64,000 nucleotides of DNA, from the NCBI GenBank assembly GCA_016223145.1, contig JACRPN010000013.1, forward strand, positions 59,921 through 123,920. The letters run 5' to 3'. Shown one piece after another: positions 56,501 through 63,490 of this stretch; the stretch's first letter is position 1; each line of letters starts with the position of its first letter. The notes below the pieces were generated by a model. It did no database searches, was not told the DNA's origin, and saw only the letters and a list, made by a program, of their open reading frames with translations. Both the position numbers and the translations under genes were made by a program. Origin of the DNA: Armatimonadota bacterium. Its GTDB lineage: Bacteria; Armatimonadota; Fimbriimonadia; Fimbriimonadales; Fimbriimonadaceae.

Positions 56501-57625
56501 GTAGCGCTTGACATCGAAGAAGAGGCCGTAGATGAGCTGCCGGGCAGCTTCCTCGTTTGCGGCTTCACCGGGGCGGAGCCGCTTGTAGATGTCAAGAACG
56601 GCTTCCTTCCAGTTGGAGGTGGGGTCCTGGTCGAGCGTGGCTTCCACCACGTCCGGCAGCGAAAGAACGGTCATCGTATCGAGTTCGAAAGACTCGATCA
56701 GCTTCGCGGTTTCGGGTTCGATGCGCTGAAGTCGCTTGAGCAACAGCTTGCCGTCCGGGCCCGAGAAATCTGCCGGCACACGCTTGCCGGTGATGTCTGC
56801 GGCCGTCGGCTTTTCGAGCTTGACCTCTCGGCCAAATACGAGCACGAGGTCGTCGTTCGAGCCCACAGGCGTGTCGCAAACCACCTTGGCGGTGCGCAGT
56901 TCTTCAGGGAGGCCATCAATGACGGCTTGGGTAAGGAAAGTCCCCACGTCAAGCAGCACTTCGCCGGTATCCGGATCGGCCAAAGGCTCGGCGAGTCGGC
57001 GGTGGATCGCGTTCGGCAGGGGGAGCCCCACGCGGACGCGGCCTTTCTCGAAGGCGCCAAGTGCCTTGATAAGCTGGGTGAGCGGGAGCTTCTTGGTCTG
57101 GCTGATCTGAGTTCGGACGACGTTGTGCGCGTCCGAATCGATCTCGAGCCAAGGGCCCTCGTTCGGAATGACGCGGGCGCTGATGACCATCTGCATCGAG
57201 CTGTCCACGCCCTCTTCGAAATAAAGGCCCGGAGATCGGGAAAGCTGCGAAACGATGACGCGCTCGCGGCCATTGATGATGAACGTGCCCTGGTCCGTCA
57301 TCAAAGGCAGATCGCCAAGGTAAACCTCGGACTCGATCACTTCCCTGTCGCGGCCCCCAAAGCGCACAATCGCTTTGATCGGCGCCTCGAAGGTCATGTC
57401 GCGGTCGCGACATTCGCTGATCGAATATTTCGGCTCCCCTAGAGAAAAGCTATCGAGTTCGATATAATTGGTTTGTGTGAAGTCCCAGATTGGGCTGAAC
57501 GTTGTGAAGAGTTCAGGCAGTCCTTCTTCGAGAAACCACTTGTAGCTGTTAAGTTGAAGTTCAATTAGATTCGGAACCTCGAGGAATCGGCCGATTCTCT
57601 TCGAAGTTGGCTGAATAACTCTCAT
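53573..57625 (-). CDS. rpoB: DNA-directed RNA polymerase subunit beta
   Basis: 1350 residues. The N-terminus [19 protein letters not shown], rifampicin-region [20 protein letters not shown] around 505 (here a variant of the usual sequence), the [20 protein letters not shown] block and the C-terminal [20 protein letters not shown] are diagnostic. A putative zinc ribbon is visible ([20 protein letters not shown], then RC), around residue 925. It forms the catalytic core with beta'. Promoter at 57657-57686. The residue at the usual Ser531-equivalent lies within this region and appears wild type by context. Confidence 0.99.
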   Translation of the reverse strand: [1350 protein letters not shown]

Positions 57626-57656
57626 CCAGACCTCCGGCAGTCTGCGCGAAAGTTCA

Positions 57657-57686
57657 ATTTACCCGCTTTCGGGCGGCCCGTGTCAA
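57657..57686 (-). promoter_or_regulatory. rpoB-rpoC promoter
   Basis: On the minus strand TTGACA (57681-57686), 18 bases, GTAAAT (57657-57662), about 30 bases before the rpoB start. Confidence 0.6.
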
Positions 57687-57754
57687 CGCTCAGGGCCCCT
57701 GTCTCGCCTTTTTCTCCACACACTGAGCTCGATCGTGATTCGGTGCCCACGGAC

Positions 57755-57808
57755 CCACCTCTCCCCGCTGGGGAGAGGTCAGTGAGCTTGCGAACTGGGT
57801 GAGGGGTG
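57755..57808 (-). repeat. Family D repeat overlapping the end of the glycosyltransferase gene
   Basis: CCACCTCTCCCCGCTGGGGA then GAGGTCAGTGAGCTTGCG and GGGTGAGGGGTG. It supplies the final codons (VGHPSPSSQAH) and stop of the glycosyltransferase frame. Confidence 0.8.
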
Positions 57809-58822
57809 ACCGACGTTGTCAGCGGCTCCCTCCGTGACGTCGCCCCTGAACCGCACCGGCGCCTGGGCGAGCACCTCCGCCGTCGGCAGCCCCTCGGGAA
57901 ACTCCGGCCACAGCTTCTTTCGTGCCAGAGGAAGCGGCAGCAGGCACGCCGCGAACCGGCGAAGTGCCGCCCGGCGGTCGCGATCGTGGCGGACCGCCGT
58001 CCAGGCGGCCCGAACCGCTTTCGCTTTTAGACCAAAGAGTGCGTAAAGCGCCGCGAGGTGCAGGCCGTGGCGGCCCATGTGCATTTGGATCGTCGCGCGA
58101 TCCCTGCCGCCTGACAGCCACAGGTCCGTGTGCTCGAAGATCGCCTCGCGAATGCGCAGATCCTCCAGATAGACGCCGCGCTTCTTGAAGTGCGCTGCGC
58201 CCTCGTGGATACGCCAGTGGCTCAGGCGTTCGGGAGCGCAGCAGACCGGCCCTCGCGCCGCCCCTTGAAGCAGGGCGTACCAGTCGCCGCAGTACTTGAG
58301 AGTCGGCTCGAAGTAGGCATGCTCCCGGCGAAACATCACGCTCGAAGCGAGGATGTTGTTCTCCTCCAGCAGATTCGGCAGCACGTCCTGAAGCTCCGCG
58401 GTTGGCCAGTCCTTGTGGGGGTCCTGGGTCTGGTCCAGGTTCCCTTCCTCATCGGCGAACCAGCCGAGCGTGTAACAATAGGTGACATCCGGGTGCTGGT
58501 CGAGGAGCGCGAACTGTTTCTCCAGCTTGCCCGGCTCCCAGATGTCGTCGTCGTTGAGCACGGCGATCAGGTCTCCCTGCGAGAGCTCGACCGCGCGGTT
58601 CTCGGTGGGATAGGTGCCCAGGTTGCGCTCGTTCACGTGAACCTGGATGCGCGGATCGTCGAACGATCGCCACAGGTCCACGCTGCCATCGGTGCTGCCA
58701 TCGTCGACGACGATCAGCTCCCAGTCCTGAAAGGTCTGCGCCAGAACCCCTTGCACGCACGCGGGGATATAGCGTGCGTGGTTGTAGCTGGGAACGATGA
58801 TGGAGACTCTTGGGCTGGCCAT
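57779..58822 (-). CDS. Family 2 glycosyltransferase
   Basis: 347 residues. GT-A fold: VSIIVPSYNHARYIPACVQG at 6-25, VVDDGSTDGS at 38-47, and the metal-binding NDDD at 90-93 in LIAVLNDDDIWEPGKLEKQF. The acceptor side includes YCGDWYALLQGA and ERLSHWRIHEGAAHFKK. It should transfer a nucleotide-sugar residue to a cell-surface glycan, at the cytosolic face. It is monocistronic; no other polysaccharide gene is nearby. The last dozen residues come from a family D repeat, so the native C-terminus may have been altered. Confidence 0.93.
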   Translation of the reverse strand: MASPRVSIIVPSYNHARYIPACVQGVLAQTFQDWELIVVDDGSTDGSVDLWRSFDDPRIQVHVNERNLGTYPTENRAVELSQGDLIAVLNDDDIWEPGKLEKQFALLDQHPDVTYCYTLGWFADEEGNLDQTQDPHKDWPTAELQDVLPNLLEENNILASSVMFRREHAYFEPTLKYCGDWYALLQGAARGPVCCAPERLSHWRIHEGAAHFKKRGVYLEDLRIREAIFEHTDLWLSGGRDRATIQMHMGRHGLHLAALYALFGLKAKAVRAAWTAVRHDRDRRAALRRFAACLLPLPLARKKLWPEFPEGLPTAEVLAQAPVRFRGDVTEGAADNVGHPSPSSQAH

Positions 58823-59117
58823 CTGGGCAGTGAGAGTTTAGCTTGTGACGTCTCGTGAGAAGGCTACTGCTCGATGAGTACTTGGTGGCAGGACTGCCAG
58901 GAGTCCTCCAAATCCTCCAAATCCTCTGCCACTTCTGGATTTTGAGGACTTTGGGACTGGAGTTTCGCATGTGTAGGAGACGGCGTCTCGGGCATTGGGT
59001 GGGCGTGGACGCCTGAAGTCAACCACCTTTCTCGATCTGACGCCCAGACGTTCAACGCAAGGCTCTGGGACACAACCCACAAAGTGGGTAGACACACAAC
59101 AAGTGGACTAAAGGCAG
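58823..59117. other. Interval with diverged word repeats
   Basis: Bases 58895-58990 hold CCTCCAAATCCTCCAAATCC followed by GCCACTTCTGGATTTTGAGG, similar to 3090-3150. A small hairpin ACCCACAAAGTGGGT stands near 59080. No gene seen. Confidence 0.45.
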
Positions 59118-59453
59118 TTAGGGCTCACACAAGAAGGGGCCACGCAGTGGCCAGCCGCCCTCAAGGGCGCCAATAGGGGTTTGGAGGCAGCAGGCGAATA
59201 CTGGATCCGGAAACTGTTCAAGGTCCCCTCCGACTTCAAAGGGGGCTCCTCCAAGGACAAGGACTGATATGCGCCGGTAGCCAAAAAGCTCGATCGTGAG
59301 TGCTGTTTTGGGTGGTACTTGCACATAGGTCGTCCCGCCTGTATTCTGCTGGAGGGATGTGCCTTTGAGGCTATGCGCACACTGTGCAGCAACGCCAAGC
59401 GAATAAAGCAACGGCGATTCCGAAAGGACCAAGCCTAAACCTTCGATGATCAC
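59118..59453 (-). CDS. Possible small protein, uncertain
   Basis: 111 residues, no signal peptide. Segments such as TYVQVPPKTALTIELFGYRR and ISVLVLGGAPFEVGGDLEQF have protein character, but the C-terminal part runs through a REP-like doublet (59138-59170) and no family fits. A second overlapping frame (59108-59398) is equally open. It could be a remnant of a beta-domain from the accessory island. Low confidence that it is expressed. Confidence 0.3.
   Translation of the reverse strand: MIIEGLGLVLSESPLLYSLGVAAQCAHSLKGTSLQQNTGGTTYVQVPPKTALTIELFGYRRISVLVLGGAPFEVGGDLEQFPDPVFACCLQTPIGALEGGWPLRGPFLCEP
59138..59170. repeat. REP-like doublet
   Basis: Hairpins GGCCACGCAGTGGCC and GCCCTCAAGGGC stand side by side. 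Confidence 0.6.
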
Positions 59454-59528
59454 GAAGGGGTCGAGGGACTCTCCATCTGCTTGTCGGATGAACGAGACTG
59501 TCCCAAGTAGCGTGCCTCAGCACGTGAA

Positions 59529-59873
59529 TCAATCAGTTAAGTCGGAAGGCTCAACTGATAAGGCTAAACCAGGTACGTTCCCACCCCCGGGGCTGTCCGT
59601 GAACAGCCCCATTTTCACGGACTCCTTTTCTGAGGGCAGACCTCGTCGCTGAATTTCGACTTCTTCATGGTTCTTCCCAAGGGACGGGAGGACTACTCTT
59701 TCAGCGTCTTCAGATTCGGGGGGCAGACCACCTCCGTAGCGCTCCCGCCAGCGGTACAGCGTCTGCTCTGTGATCCCGTGGGAGCGGGCCACGCTGGCGA
59801 TGCTGGCGCCCGCCTCGATCTCCTGGAGAACCTTGATGATCTGGTCCTCCGTGTACCTCTTTCCTCTGCTCAT
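59529..59873 (-). pseudogene. IS3-family OrfA remnant
   Basis: The frame begins at ATG 59871-59873 with CCAAGGAG upstream. Its first 55 residues (MSRGKRYTEDQIIKVLQEIE, AGASIASVARSHGITEQTLY, RWRERYGGG) form the helix-turn-helix of an IS3-group transposase OrfA. After about residue 62 the sequence stops resembling OrfA and there is no leucine zipper. OrfB does not follow. Truncated, probably inactive. Confidence 0.8.
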
Positions 59874-60032
59874 TTCGTCTCCTTGGTTGGAGACGGAAAA
59901 CTCAAACTCGAGGCTGGTCAAATTTCGGAGAACCAGTCAAGACGGCCTCCTGCAGAATCCGAATGATCTACGGCTCGCTGAAGTTCGACGTCCTGATGGT
60001 TCGCGTTGACAGAGAACTACTATTGACGTGCT

Positions 60033-60587
60033 TTAGGCTTGAGAAGCAGACCAAGCTATTGTGACCCTCCGGCATGGCACCACCATAGAGAGGCGCTTGG
60101 AACTGAACTCGATAGCAGAACTAACTACGAAGACAAACATAACATACAGTACAACCACTACAACAAAGCCAGGCAAAACCTTCTTCCTGAGACGCACGAA
60201 GTCAACGTCCAAGTCGTTCACTGAAGGAAGCAACTTACGCGGGATGCGACCGAAACTAGCCCACATGAGCCAACAAAACGTTGGCCCAAGGACGGCGAAC
60301 GCAAGGACCCCAGCATAGTTCGGAGTGTAGGTGCTACGCCCGGCTATTGTAACGATATAGACTGTCGGTATCGCGATGATGAATAGCAACGACATCGTTG
60401 TTACAAAGCTACTACACATAACAAGGGTCGCAACACGCAATGCAGACATTGTGGAGCTACTATGTTGCGCAATAGTGCGGTAACAAGCCCATGTTGGATA
60501 AAGGCAAGCGATCACGCCAAGGATCGCGAAATATCCAACAATAGAAAGCGCCGTAACAAATGCGCTAGAGACGGAATAGGGGTTCAT
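60033..60587 (-). CDS. Four-span membrane protein downstream of Rhs tip (possible immunity protein)
   Basis: 184 residues. Spans at about 12-32 (ALSIVGYFAILGVIACLYPT), 55-85 (LVMCSSFVTTMSLLFIIAIP), 92-110 (AGVLAFAVLGPTFCWLMWAS) and 140-160 (VLPGFVVVVVLYVMFVFVVS). It lies 58 bases downstream of the Rhs-tip gene on the same strand and is distinctly more AT-rich than the core genome. Position and topology fit an immunity protein for a membrane-acting toxin; this is inference and no family was recognised. Confidence 0.6.
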   Translation of the reverse strand: MNPYSVSSAFVTALSIVGYFAILGVIACLYPTWACYRTIAQHSSSTMSALRVATLVMCSSFVTTMSLLFIIAIPTVYIVTIAGRSTYTPNYAGVLAFAVLGPTFCWLMWASFGRIPRKLLPSVNDLDVDFVRLRKKVLPGFVVVVVLYVMFVFVVSSAIEFSSKRLSMVVPCRRVTIAWSASQA

Positions 60588-60645
60588 AGTTACTCCACTC
60601 TTCCAATACCTTGTAGCGTTCTCGCATCAATAGCAGCAGCCTTGG

Positions 60646-61632
60646 TTACTCATAGTACGTGCCCCCGTTTGCCTTTCGTCCCCCGAAACCATTCAATGGC
60701 GACGGACGATAAGATGGAGATGGACCACTGGGAGGTAGCCATCTGGACCTACCAAAAAGCCACATGCTGGCTTCGTAGCAAACCGCCTCCCAATATGGTC
60801 CCTCTGGGCAGGGAGTGCCAAGCGGAATCCCATACCGGCAGCCGCTCTGTTCGGACATAATTCTACTCATCTTGCTGCTGGTCTCACCTAGAGAGGTGAC
60901 GAGTGGACCGAACTCCCCCTCCATTCTCGTGCCAGGTCCGAGGCTAACACGTCCGCCTCTCGGAGTCGGCAGGAACAGGTGATCAACACGGTACCACTTT
61001 CCTTCAAACCTAAACCAATCAGCGTCGAAGCCGCAAGGAGTGCGTTCTCCTGTTCGAAGCACGACCACTTGGGATCGCTCCCGAGGATCGCCGAACTGTT
61101 CGCCAATCACGACAATATCTTGATTGGAACCATTCCTGACTATTCCGCCGAACGGAGGCTTGTGCGCGCGCGTGCCAAGTGCATCTATCCACGTTACTGG
61201 ATTAGTCTGACAGTAGGCGTACGATGGTTGAATAGGCCATAGTGTATCCACTGTCATCCACCTGCCATAGCCCTGCTGATAAGTTCTGGCTCTGACGTAG
61301 GTTCTTGTGCTGGAATCACGGAAGTAGCCTAAGGTCCCGGCGAACTTGAAGGGAGTGGCGTTCGTTCCAGTCGAGGTCCGCATCTCTCCGTACGGCCAGT
61401 AAGTGTAGGTGTCGGTCTTGGTTTGAGAGCCATCTAGCAAAGCCACGGTGCTGCCAAGGGGATCGGGAACGTAGTCCCGCTCAGTCCCGTTTCTGATCTC
61501 AGAAACGATTTCACCGTCGATGGTGCAGTAATCGGTGACTGGCATGCCACACTCCGTTCGAGAAGACAATTCCTCGACCAAGTATACAGCAGCGGATCGC
61601 GGAAACAACCACGATTTGGCCAGAATAGCCAT
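60646..61632 (-). CDS. Truncated RHS-repeat core domain with variable C-terminal tip
   Basis: 328 residues, N-terminus lost. Residues about 52-150 are the canonical RHS core: RDYVPDPLGSTVALLDGSQT, YTYWPYGEMRTSTGTNATPF, FAGTLGYFRDSSTRTYVRAR and GRWMTVDTLWPIQPSYAYCQ, ending with IDALGT. The remaining 175 residues form a unique tip (GGIVRNGSNQDIVVIGEQFG, CGFDADWFRFEGKWYRVDHL) with no recognised toxin motif. Intact Rhs proteins carry such tips as secreted toxins or adhesins. The upstream break coincides with IS3 OrfB debris at 61676-61876. Confidence 0.85.
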   Translation of the reverse strand: MAILAKSWLFPRSAAVYLVEELSSRTECGMPVTDYCTIDGEIVSEIRNGTERDYVPDPLGSTVALLDGSQTKTDTYTYWPYGEMRTSTGTNATPFKFAGTLGYFRDSSTRTYVRARTYQQGYGRWMTVDTLWPIQPSYAYCQTNPVTWIDALGTRAHKPPFGGIVRNGSNQDIVVIGEQFGDPRERSQVVVLRTGERTPCGFDADWFRFEGKWYRVDHLFLPTPRGGRVSLGPGTRMEGEFGPLVTSLGETSSKMSRIMSEQSGCRYGIPLGTPCPEGPYWEAVCYEASMWLFGRSRWLPPSGPSPSYRPSPLNGFGGRKANGGTYYE

Positions 61633-61675
61633 GTCGGCAGCGTCCTGACACTCTTGGGCGAAATCATGATCGATT

Positions 61676-61876
61676 GTGAGGCGATTCCTGGCCGGGCCGA
61701 TTTCCGAAATGAAGCTAGCCGTGTACCGCCAGCTCTACAACGAGCAAAGGCCGCATTCGTCGCTTGGCTACCTGCCTCCGGCGGTGGCCGCCGCGCATCT
61801 TGCAGACTTCGGTCGGGCTACGCCCTCCCTTCGTCCGCAATCCGCCGTGTCAATATCAACGGAGGACTATTTCTAA
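61676..61876 (+). pseudogene. IS3-family OrfB (integrase) C-terminal remnant
   Basis: Residues from 61709 onward, MKLAVYRQLYNEQRPHSSLG followed by YLPPAVAAAHLADFG, match the end of the IS3 OrfB integrase (the YNEQRPHSSLGYLTP block). The catalytic DDE residues are missing. It is on the opposite strand from the OrfA remnant, so the two come from separate insertions or from a rearranged element. Confidence 0.8.
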
Positions 61877-61980
61877 GTTGTATTCAGAAATGGGGGCAGA
61901 CCAAGTCTAAGGGGAACCTGTCACCAGGACGCGGGAATCTACAGTCATGAACGGCCTGCTTGTCCGAAAGCCAATCAGAC

Positions 61981-62379
61981 CTATTTGAGCAACATTTGAA
62001 CTTTTGCGCGAACTATGGCATCACCCACCATCAGATGCGCGCTTACACAGAGCGATATCGAAACAGCGCAACCAATGATAAGCGAAACCGCCAGCACACG
62101 ATTTCGATGCAACACCCTTTTAACAACGCATCCTGCAAACAAGGCCGTATTTGCAGCCATCACAATCCAAATAGGCAGATAGGCCATGAGACCCCAAAGG
62201 AAAAGATCTCCGTTGTGTCTATTGCAATAGCTCTCTGCACTAGCGTGTATTTGGTCCCTGTACAACATTAGCAAGACCGGGAAAACGATGGTGCCCAATG
62301 CTATAGCCAGCAGGAGCCATCCCATGAATGGTCCACCCAAAGCGCGCTGTCCTATCTTTTTCATTTGCGTCTGCGGCAA
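61981..62379 (-). CDS. Three-span membrane protein of the accessory island
   Basis: 132 residues. Spans GWLLLAIALGTIVFPVLLML, GLMAYLPIWIVMAANTALFA and VLAVSLIIGCAVSISLCVSA. It lies on the same strand upstream of the Rhs-tip gene, with IS debris between them. Like the protein at 60033 it could be an immunity protein of a lost toxin tip. Family unknown; AT-richer than the core genome. Confidence 0.6.
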   Translation of the reverse strand: MPQTQMKKIGQRALGGPFMGWLLLAIALGTIVFPVLLMLYRDQIHASAESYCNRHNGDLFLWGLMAYLPIWIVMAANTALFAGCVVKRVLHRNRVLAVSLIIGCAVSISLCVSAHLMVGDAIVRAKVQMLLK

Positions 62380-62441
62380 GCCACCCTCCGGGTGGGGATA
62401 CCTTCAACTCCTGGAACGGGGTGCCTTCCCGATAATCGGGA
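62380..62441. repeat. REP-like doublet beside the RAYT genes
   Basis: CCACCCTCCGGGTGGGG (62381-62397) and CCCGATAATCGGG (62428-62440). The first hairpin is the family B stem. Confidence 0.75.
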
Positions 62442-62547
62442 TGCTCGTGGAGTCATCTCCCAACCTGCACACAACCAGATCATACTGCATGTCCCAAGCG
62501 ATTCGGTCTCAGATGGGCTCTACCGGGCACCGGTCCACCTCGAACGG

Positions 62548-63069
62548 TCACGGAGGGAGGCACTCGTAGAATCGGTAGGAAGACCAAGACCAGTCGTCCG
62601 GCCTCTCACAGAGCCCTCTGGCGACAGGGTTACCATGGATGTAGGCGATGCTGGAGTAGATAGCCTTCGAACTCCACAGATTCCGGTCGTAGCCCTTGCC
62701 CTCCTGCCAGAACCGGGCCCTAACCCTGGCTTTCTCCACGACTCGTAGCTCTTGCAGCGTGGATGGGTTATGCTGTCGAAGCCAGGTGAGGGCCCGGAAG
62801 GCAGACTTCTGCTTGAAGCTCGAACGGATTCTCTCGATCGAGTAGGAGTCCTGAATGGGCTTTAGCAGGAGACGCACGTGCTCGGGCATCAGCACATAAG
62901 CCCAGACCTGAACGTCGAACTCCTGCCTCACCTCACCCAGCACGTCGAGCATGATCCTTCGGACTTCGTCATGCCGGATCAGTTGAAGCCTCTTGAAGCA
63001 GGATAGGGTGAGCTCGTGAGCATGTCCAGGTTCGTTCCAGTCCACCCTCTGGCCAAGCTCGATTTCCAC
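62548..63069 (-). CDS. REP-associated tyrosine transposase with altered HUH motif
   Basis: 173 residues. WAYVLMPEHVRLLLKPIQDS carries His64 but Arg66 in place of the second His, so metal binding may be impaired. The likely catalytic Tyr is in DSYSIERIRSSFKQKS. FWQEGKGYDRNLWSSKAIYS and YIHGNPVARGLCERPDDWSW are typical of this RAYT subfamily. A near-paralogue with the normal HVH motif starts beyond 63491. Probably inactive but not frameshifted. Confidence 0.85.
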   Translation of the reverse strand: MEIELGQRVDWNEPGHAHELTLSCFKRLQLIRHDEVRRIMLDVLGEVRQEFDVQVWAYVLMPEHVRLLLKPIQDSYSIERIRSSFKQKSAFRALTWLRQHNPSTLQELRVVEKARVRARFWQEGKGYDRNLWSSKAIYSSIAYIHGNPVARGLCERPDDWSWSSYRFYECLPP

Positions 63070-63490
63070 GGTTGGATGTTACTTTCTCATCAAGAGGTAA
63101 CTCCAATAACACCACCCATGAAGGGTGGAGGCACCCCCTACTTCCAATCACCCGGCATCCCCACCCGGAGCGTGGCTGGCCGCCGGGGCTTCTCACCTCC
63201 CGACTACCTCACTTATCCCAATCGTCGTCATGTTTCTCTTCGATGCAATCAACCGAGACTCGTCTTCAATTCTATCGTCCCCTGGCCACACCACAAGCAC
63301 GGCCACCTTCAGTCCTTTGACACGATACACTGCGACGATTCCATCGGGTGCCCACGCTTTGCGTGGCCTCCAACGATCACCACTGACCTTCGTGTGACCT
63401 CTTGTTGTGTGGCTACCCCGATCATCGGGGTTGTCTCCCCAGCATGACGTTGAGAGGATGGCCACGCATCCATTGTACGCCGGTCCAGCC
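63070..63490. other. Interval with several short palindromes, no gene
   Basis: Hairpins are visible at 63112-63128 (CCACCCATGAAGGGTGG), 63160-63181 (CCACCCGGAGCGTGGCTGG), 63353-63372 (CCACGCTTTGCGTGG) and 63413-63430 (CCCCGATCATCGGGG). They are of the family B type and lie between two RAYT genes, the setting expected for REP elements. Confidence 0.65.

Noticed and set aside
59529-61876. One intact IS3 element spanning both transposase fragments
   Set aside because: OrfA and OrfB pieces are on opposite strands and the Rhs and membrane-protein genes lie between them; no matching terminal inverted repeats were found.
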